The translations under genes and the position numbers were made by a program. The notes beneath the pieces were generated by a model. That model saw nothing but the letters and a program-made list of their open reading frames with translations, made no database searches and was not told where the DNA came from. This document shows positions 57,824 to 64,000 of a DNA stretch of 64,000 nucleotides, piece by piece. The stretch spans positions 1,736,001 through 1,800,000 of the forward strand of contig JBBPUQ010000002.1 in assembly GCA_038501195.1 (NCBI GenBank). Direction: 5' to 3'. This DNA is from Nemania diffusa (taxonomy: Eukaryota; Ascomycota; Sordariomycetes; Xylariales; Xylariaceae). The stretch's first letter is position 1, and every line of letters starts with the position of its first letter.

Positions 57824-58504
57824 CTACTTCTGAAGCAGTGCTAGCCATTCCTCCGCATTGACCACCGATGCCTGTTTCGAGAGTACCTTCTTGAGCAGGA
57901 TCTCATGCACATCGGGGTCCGAATCCGCACACAAGTCAGCAAGGACTGTGACCTCATAGTCCATGTCGAAGGCCTGACGAACCGTCGACAGGACGGCCCC
58001 GCCGGTGGCAAGACCGGCAACCGCGATCTTCTCTATTCCCGAAGACCGCAGCACGACGTCCAAGTCAGTGCCGTAGAGTGCCGATACCCGTCGCTTCCTG
58101 ATGTGGATGTCGTCCACCGCCGCGTCGGCGATGGCTGGGTGCAGCTGCACAGATGCGTCTGTGTCCTTGAACATCCCAGCAGCCTTCACGCGTGCGGTCA
58201 TCTGGTTCCGCGGGGATGCGTCCGCGTAGCTCGGCCGAAAGCCGGCTATAAGAACCCAAGGGGTAAGAATTAGCGCCTGCAGTAAATATAACTTCTTCGG
58301 GGTTTCGGAGATATGTATGAGTAGGTGGGAGTGAAGAATTGGTGAATACGTACTCGTTACTTGTACCACAGGAACTCCAGCTTTACGGGCCGCCGCCGAG
58401 GCTGAAGCAATCTTGGCGACGTATTGGTCTATATCAAAAGCACCGTTTACCATCTGGACAATCCCGCTTTGGACGTCGAGGACGATGAGGGCGGTTTTAG
58501 ACAT
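57824..58504 (-). CDS. Isochorismatase-like (cysteine hydrolase fold) protein lacking the usual cysteine
   Basis: Exons 58504-58354 and 58245-57824 give 190 residues. The start MSKTALIVLDVQSG places the family aspartate at Asp10, and KRRVSAL places the lysine at Lys101. At the position of the catalytic cysteine the protein reads GLATGGAVLST, with Ala134, as in the GIATSG(V/A)VLST subgroup of isochorismatase-like proteins. The activity may therefore differ from nicotinamidase or isochorismatase. The 108-base intron (58246-58353) is a multiple of three and free of stops, so an unspliced 226-residue product is possible. The family fold is clear; the substrate is unknown. Confidence 0.88.
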   Translation of the reverse strand: MSKTALIVLDVQSGIVQMVNGAFDIDQYVAKIASASAAARKAGVPVVQVTSTYSPILHSHLLIHISETPKKLYLLQALILTPWVLIAGFRPSYADASPRNQMTARVKAAGMFKDTDASVQLHPAIADAAVDDIHIRKRRVSALYGTDLDVVLRSSGIEKIAVAGLATGGAVLSTVRQAFDMDYEVTVLADLCADSDPDVHEILLKKVLSKQASVVNAEEWLALLQK

Positions 58505-59784
58505 GACGAATTGGTTGGTGATGTTTGGTCGAATGAGTTGGTCGCGGGGCCTGATGATTAAATGTCGACTACGTATGCTGGTTACAACTATGAGATTTTA
58601 CTGGGAAAATAGTCAATGTGTTTATTACAAGAGCACTCTACGTTTATATATTTCTTCATGTGCTTGTGTATAAAGATGCTCTACGGGGGAATAACGATGT
58701 CCGGTTCCGGGTCGGATGCGAGGCCTTAGCATGATTGGTTACGCCAACCGCTTCACTAACCGGAATACCCACTAACCCGGAGCCGAATCGCATAAAATAC
58801 CCTATTGTAGATAGTATAATTACTCTCTTGACGAAGGTGTTCTCAAACCTTTCGAGCTACACGAATAGTCGTCGCCTAGACGCGTGGGCCAGCAGTTTAG
58901 ACGGTAAAGGGGACAATGGCTCTGCTCTATAATTTCTTCACTGGACTGACGAGAAGCTCGTCGAGCTGGAAGGGATGTTGACAGATTCGTCGACCCCAAG
59001 GAGCCTTAACTACCTAGGTACCTAGGTAACATTGGCGTTGCAAAGATACAGACAATATACGCATACGTCATAGGTAACACTCTGTGCCCTGGATGGAGGG
59101 CGCGATTAAAATTTTAACATGCAGGCTTCGGCTCTCAAGGCGCCGCGATGCTATCTTGAACACCGAGAACATTGTCATTTCTCGACGCCTCTCTATAAGT
59201 TAAATATATTGCAAAACTACCGTAGATGGGTATTTCTACCCATTCTGATTGTCTTTTGTGCCAAAATAGGCTAAGACTATCTGGCCCATAGTTACAAAGT
59301 AAGGTGTATGAAGCAAAGCGTATATTGTATTAGAATAAGCACAGCTAATTACGCAGTAGCTGTAGCAGGGGAACGTAAATCCTTTGCTACAAGCAATTAT
59401 TATTGCCGATGATGGGGATTAGAAGATTTACTTGCGATCAGGATACAATGTGAAGTCCGCAGATGTGCATGTCGCAGAGCGTGAATGTTGAATGCAGCCA
59501 CTATAGTCCGTAATATCATGTATTCGTACGTCATTCCATCATTACTGTCACTACCATTAAAAGCCCAAGTATAATGCAGATTTTCCGGCACGCCAAAAAC
59601 CATCAAGAGCAACAATAATGGTATCCCTTGGACTTAAGCCAGCCCTGTCGCAAAATTTTGTGACCCGCCCAGTCGTAGCGCCGTGTGTATTCCCTTAAAT
59701 ACCGACTTGTCCATCACGCATGTGTGTCCCGTATAACGCCGCTTGCCGTGTAGTTCATCAATATTAGAACCCCTTCGAGTTGAC
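58505..59784. other. Intergenic
   Basis: About 1.3 kb without a recognised gene. Contains ACCTAGGTACCTAGGTAAC near 59011-59029. Confidence 0.4.
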
Positions 59785-60407
59785 TTAATTTCTCCCGGGG
59801 TAGTGTATTCTGGGTGGTTCGCTCTGATCTCGCTGGTGGGTAAACGCCGCCTTTTTCTGGTCTGATACGGCTAGCTGATGCTTCTGTTTCGCGGCCAGAG
59901 CATTGATCTTTTCGCGCGCCTTCTGCAGACTGCTGTTATCTTGTTCCCTCAACTTCGCGCGAATTTCGTATAGAGAGAGCAGTGTGGAAGCTCGGTCGAC
60001 ATCGGAATCCGTAGCCTAGAAGATATATTAATACGCGGAAATTGAAAAATAAGGTGAGCGTCATACCTGTTCGCCGCGGGGAGTACCTGGTATAGACAAA
60101 GGTGTCGACGAGTTTGCTCTGGAAAGCGGCGGGGAGAATAAGCGACGACTAACGGCGGGAGGAGAGGTTATGCGACTGTCGGTAGCGCTTCGTTGATGGT
60201 GTGCTTGGGGTCTAGTGTGGTCCTGTGAATCAAGTGTCTTATTCGCAGACACTAAGGCTTTCGCGGCAGCCTGATCTTGCTATGGTGAGGCGAGGGAAAG
60301 TCAGCTATCCGGGAGCGGCGGTCAAGGTGAGAGAGACAAAGATGACATACAGCAGCTTGGAGATCATTCAGATCGGCCAGCATCTGGGCCAACTGGAGGG
60401 CCTCCAT
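59785..60407 (-). CDS. Small coiled protein, unknown function
   Basis: Exons 60407-60351, 60279-60067 and 60015-59785 give 166 residues, starting MEALQLAQMLADLNDLQAA. The middle is Ser/Pro-rich and disordered (RRLFSPPLSRANSS). The last exon encodes a heptad-like helix (ASTLLSLYEIRAKLREQD, then REKINALAAKQKHQL). Donors are GTATGT and GTATGA, and the acceptors end in ATAG and CTAG. The open frames and splice signals fit a real gene with a conserved-looking last exon. I recognise no family; a role as a small structural or adaptor protein is only a guess. Confidence 0.68.
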
Positions 60408-61430
60408 AGTAGCGTATATAGTTGGGGGTGCCTGATACAGCTTTTGTATTCGCTGGACGATGACGAAAAACGAGGATCACGAATGAGAATTATATGTTGT
60501 TGCGTTAGGTGTGTCGGAGGTTTGGTAGGTAACGTGAGTATATTTACGACGTAAAGGTGGGTGAGAAATTATTATCTGAATGATTGTAGTATGTACTTTT
60601 GGTTATCACTACCTGGCATTCCTGGGGAAGTGGCATTTCATATACCGGCATCAGCCTGGGTACCCCGAAAGTACCGACCGGTACCGCCGCGCCACTTGCT
60701 TATCTAAGTATGCGTACATAAAATATATATATATATATATCTTGGTATGTGGCGTAAATAATAAATAATTGAGGGAATAGTTTCTTCCTTGCCACCATAG
60801 AGTGATTAACGGCCTACCTACATACATAGTAAAGCATCTACCTAATTTTGTTTACTACCTTAGGTACCTAGTCTAGTACCTATATCCGTACTGCATAGTG
60901 GTTCTAGATCATGGGCGGCGACCCCGCTATCCTACATGCATATATCTCCCTGGAAAGTACGCGTACAGGCATACCTACCTACCTGGTGGCAGGGGGATGT
61001 GCCCCTAGGAAAATAATTAAGCCAAGGTGATTTAGTCAGGAAGTCAATTCTCAAGATTGCGCAATCATTGGGTGTCATGTAATAATTAATTAGTGATACC
61101 AATTACTAAAGTTCAAAATTCCTTAGCTATAACATGTAAGATAATGGCTGTTATAATGTACTAAGGCGATTATAAAGCAATGAATGCTACTAACAGCTGT
61201 AAAAAGATAAAAATCAAAAGTTCCAGTTACAAGGCTTACCACGAGCCCCTCTCACCCCGCGTAGATATCCTTAGGCATCTAGTGTAGCCGTGCGTAGGTA
61301 TCCCGTTACCTACCTAGGTACATTACCTAGGTATTTAGCATCAAACCGCGCCTTCTGCCATGACGTCTTCAGGGGATTGATCATCGCTACCCTGTTCTAC
61401 CTAGCACAAGTACGTTAGGCCAGGGTTGGA
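60408..61430. other. Intergenic leading to AT-rich block
   Basis: No gene. TATATATATATAT run near 60724-60740, many TACCTA motifs (60815-60890, 60970-60985, 61300-61335). The base composition changes abruptly to AT near 61430. Confidence 0.45.
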
Positions 61431-63300
61431 AATTAGTTCTTTAGTATTTAGTATTAGTATTAGTATACTAATACTAACTTAGTATAGTTAGTATTAATAT
61501 AGAAAAAAAAAAATTAGTTTAGTTTAATTTAATATAAAAAAAATTAATAAGTTTAGTTTAATATATTAATATATTAATATATTAATATTAATTTTTATTT
61601 TTAAAAAAAAAATTTGCTAAGCTTAATTAAGCAAAATGTTATGTGACATAAATATCTAATTAGGTTTAGCGCAAAAAAATTGATGTATTTTAAAATTGAC
61701 GGTAAAAATATCTGCAAAAGTTTAAAATAATTTGCAAAAATTAGAAAAAAATCGGAAAATTTCCAGTACAGTTGCAAAAATTTTGAAGAATTTTAAACAC
61801 TTTTAAACTAAAAAGAAAAATTAAAAAGCTCCACTTTTAAGCTATATAAATTTAAAATAAAAACTTTTATATATAAATATATATATATATATAATATTAT
61901 ATAATAAAATATATATTATAATTATTAGTTATAATATTAAGCTATAATAATAAGTTATAATAACAAGCTATAATAATAAGCTATAACAATAAACTATAAT
62001 AATAAGCTATAATAATAAATTATAATATTTAATATTTTTATTATTAATTTTTTATAATTTAAATTTTTAAGCTATATTTTTAAATTTAATTTATAAACTA
62101 AATTTATAAATGTAATTTATAAGCTTGATTTATAATTTATATTAATAATATGTTTTAAAATTTAACTAAATAGTTGTTTCAAAAGCTAAATAACTATATA
62201 ATATATATAAAACAATTATATATATATTTTTTTAAATCTTTTCATATTTATTTTTGATTTTTTTAACAACTATTACTTTAATTTTTATAAGCTATATATT
62301 ATTAAAAAGCTTTTTTTTTGAACTATTAGCACTAATTTTTATAATAGCTTTCAGTAAATCGGAGCTTATTTTCTAAGCTTAAAAATAACTTGTTTTTTAA
62401 GTTATTTCTACAAATGTTACTTTTAAAAAAGCAGCTGAATCTTAAAAAGCTATATATTAAAAAATCCGTAATTTTAATTATATACTAATGCTAATAAATA
62501 TTTATTTTTCTGATTTTTTTTTCGATTTTTTATTAATTTTTTAAATATATTAAATATATAAAAAAACAGCTAACATATTAAATTTCGCTTAACTAAGTTA
62601 TTTTTATAATCTTGATTTTTATTAGCTAAGCTTTGATTTATTAGCAAAGTTTTATTTAATTAGTTTATTTTATTAAAATTTATTTTATTTAATTTATTAA
62701 TTTTATTTTAGTTAAAAAATCTGTTTAATTTGTTCAAATTTTTTACTGAAAATTATTTTAATTATATATATAGTTATAAAATATTGTTATTAATAAGTTA
62801 TTTTATTAAATTTTTTATTATTATTAAAATTAACTTTAATAAAATTTATTTAATTTATTTTAAAAATCAACTAGTAAAATATCAGCTATTAAAAAAGTGT
62901 TTATTAATTTAAACGATTTTAGTAAATTTTATTTGCTTTAATTTTTTATAAATATTTTTTTAATTAAATAAATATATAAATATATTAATTTTATATAGGG
63001 CGGAAATTGTAAATTTTGTTAAAAATCTATATTAGACTTAAAAGAGTTAAAAATTTATACTAGTTAAGCTCGAAAAAACAAAAAGTGTTAAAAATAAACT
63101 ATTATAGTTTTTTTTTTTCAATATTACAACATTTTCGTAAACAATTGTTATTATTAAATTTATTTCTTATTTTAGCTTAAAGTATTATTGAATTTTATAG
63201 TTTATATATAAATAAAAAATAAAAAAAAAATAAAAAATATTTAAACATTTATATTAAAACATATTTATAATATAATATTAAAAATAAAAATAAAATTTAA
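61431..63300. repeat. AT-rich block, RIP-like
   Basis: Nearly pure A/T with rare CG-containing spots. Microsatellite-like TATTAG/TAATAC repeats occur at 61444-61495 and TA runs near 61870-61910. No gene can be read. Fits a heavily RIP-mutated transposon relic or an AT isochore. Confidence 0.8.
61930..62033. repeat. 13-bp tandem repeat
   Basis: About seven to eight copies of AAGCTATAATAAT with few changes, within the AT-rich block. Confidence 0.75.
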
Positions 63301-63324
63301 ATATTATATAAAATAATATAAATA

Positions 63325-63955
63325 TATTAACTTATTTTATACTTTATATAATATAAATAAACTAATTTATTTTATATTTTATATAATATAAATAAACTAA
63401 TTTATTTTATATTATATATAATATAAATAAGTTAATTTATTTTATATTTTATATAGTATAAATAAACTAATTTATTTTATACTTTATATAATATAAATAA
63501 GCTAATTTATTTTATATTTTATATAATATAAATAAATTAACTTACTTTATATTTTATATAATATAAATAAATCAATTTATTTTATACTTTATATAATATA
63601 AATAAACTAATTTACTTTATACTTTATATAGTATAAATAAGCTAATTTATTTTATATTTTATATAATATAAATAAATCAACTTATTTTATACTTTATATA
63701 GTATAAATAAGCTAATTTACTTTATACTTTATATAGTATAAATAAACTAATTTACTTTACACTTTATATAATATAAATAAACTAACTTATTTTATATTTT
63801 ATATAATATAAATAAACTAATTTATTTTATACTTTATATAATATAAATAAATTAACTTATTTTATATTTTATATAATATAAATAAGCTAATTTATTTTAT
63901 ATTTTATATAATATAAATAAGTTAGCTTTTTTTTACTTTATATAATATAAATTAT
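63325..63955. repeat. 35-bp AT-only tandem array
   Basis: About 18 copies of a 35-base unit beginning ACTAATTTATTTTATATTTT, spaced 35 bases apart (for example 63361, 63396, 63431). Copies differ mostly by C/T or A/G exchanges at a few fixed positions. The array runs almost to the window end, so its true size is unknown. Confidence 0.88.
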
Positions 63956-64000
63956 TTATTTTATGTTATATTATATATAATATAAATAAACTAAATTATA

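Noticed and set aside
62730..62912. 60-codon frame in the AT-rich block
   Set aside because: Only AT-rich codons (Ile, Lys, Asn, Phe, Tyr, Leu); expected by chance in RIPed DNA.

Overview
The window reads as nuclear DNA of a filamentous ascomycete (Pezizomycotina, probably a Sordariomycete-like fungus). Genes have short GT-AG introns (about 50-240 bp), several with CTAAC-type branch points. The products are typically fungal: a PNP-NACHT-ankyrin receptor, a WSC/copper-radical oxidase, DPP5, an Ort1-type carrier and Wss1. A dispersed 5S rRNA gene is present, and both ends of the window are extremely AT-rich in the manner of RIP-mutated repeats. Gene models were built by hand from open frames, splice signals and family knowledge; every spliced model below closes in frame.

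Layout: 1-425 is an AT-rich edge. 645-5888 is a compact housekeeping block: CMC2, a TMEM14-family protein, OST2, a GRASP Golgi protein and TGS1. 5889-8495 holds no convincing gene. 8496-11174 is a secreted three-WSC glyoxal oxidase. 11175-17078 is an almost 6-kb gene-free stretch full of short TAGGTA/TACCTA motifs. 17079-20667 is an NFX1-type zinc-finger protein. 21279-25778 is an NLR-like receptor with a hypervariable ankyrin array. 26209-26880 and 31155-31692 are two short non-autonomous DNA transposons with long terminal inverted repeats.

27087-47549 carries Vps71/Swc6, a small secreted cysteine protein, Wss1, a Kel3-like kelch protein, an ornithine carrier, a TspO protein, Ars2/Serrate, a RidA protein and a YeeE/YedE permease. 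A 5S rRNA gene with an unusual sequence but conserved folding lies at 49229-49347. 49936-60407 carries a small membrane protein, a cytosolic DPP5-type peptidase, Eaf6, an SRRM1-like PWI/RS protein, an isochorismatase-like protein and a small conserved-looking coiled protein. From about 61430 the DNA becomes more than 85% AT by eye and ends in a 35-bp tandem array.

The genes do not form a pathway cluster. They are mostly single-copy core genes for secretion (OST2, GRASP), RNA metabolism (TGS1, ARS2, SRRM1), chromatin (Vps71, Eaf6), mitochondria (CMC2, ORT1) and DNA-protein crosslink repair (Wss1). The accessory layer is the NLR, the secreted oxidase, the small secreted protein and the mobile elements. 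The points most worth checking are the NLR whose last ankyrin unit is cut by C-to-T changes all in CpA context, the structurally conserved but divergent 5S gene, the two TIR elements (one with a clean 9-bp target duplication), the ATG-only first exon of the TMEM14 gene, and two introns that can be read through in frame.
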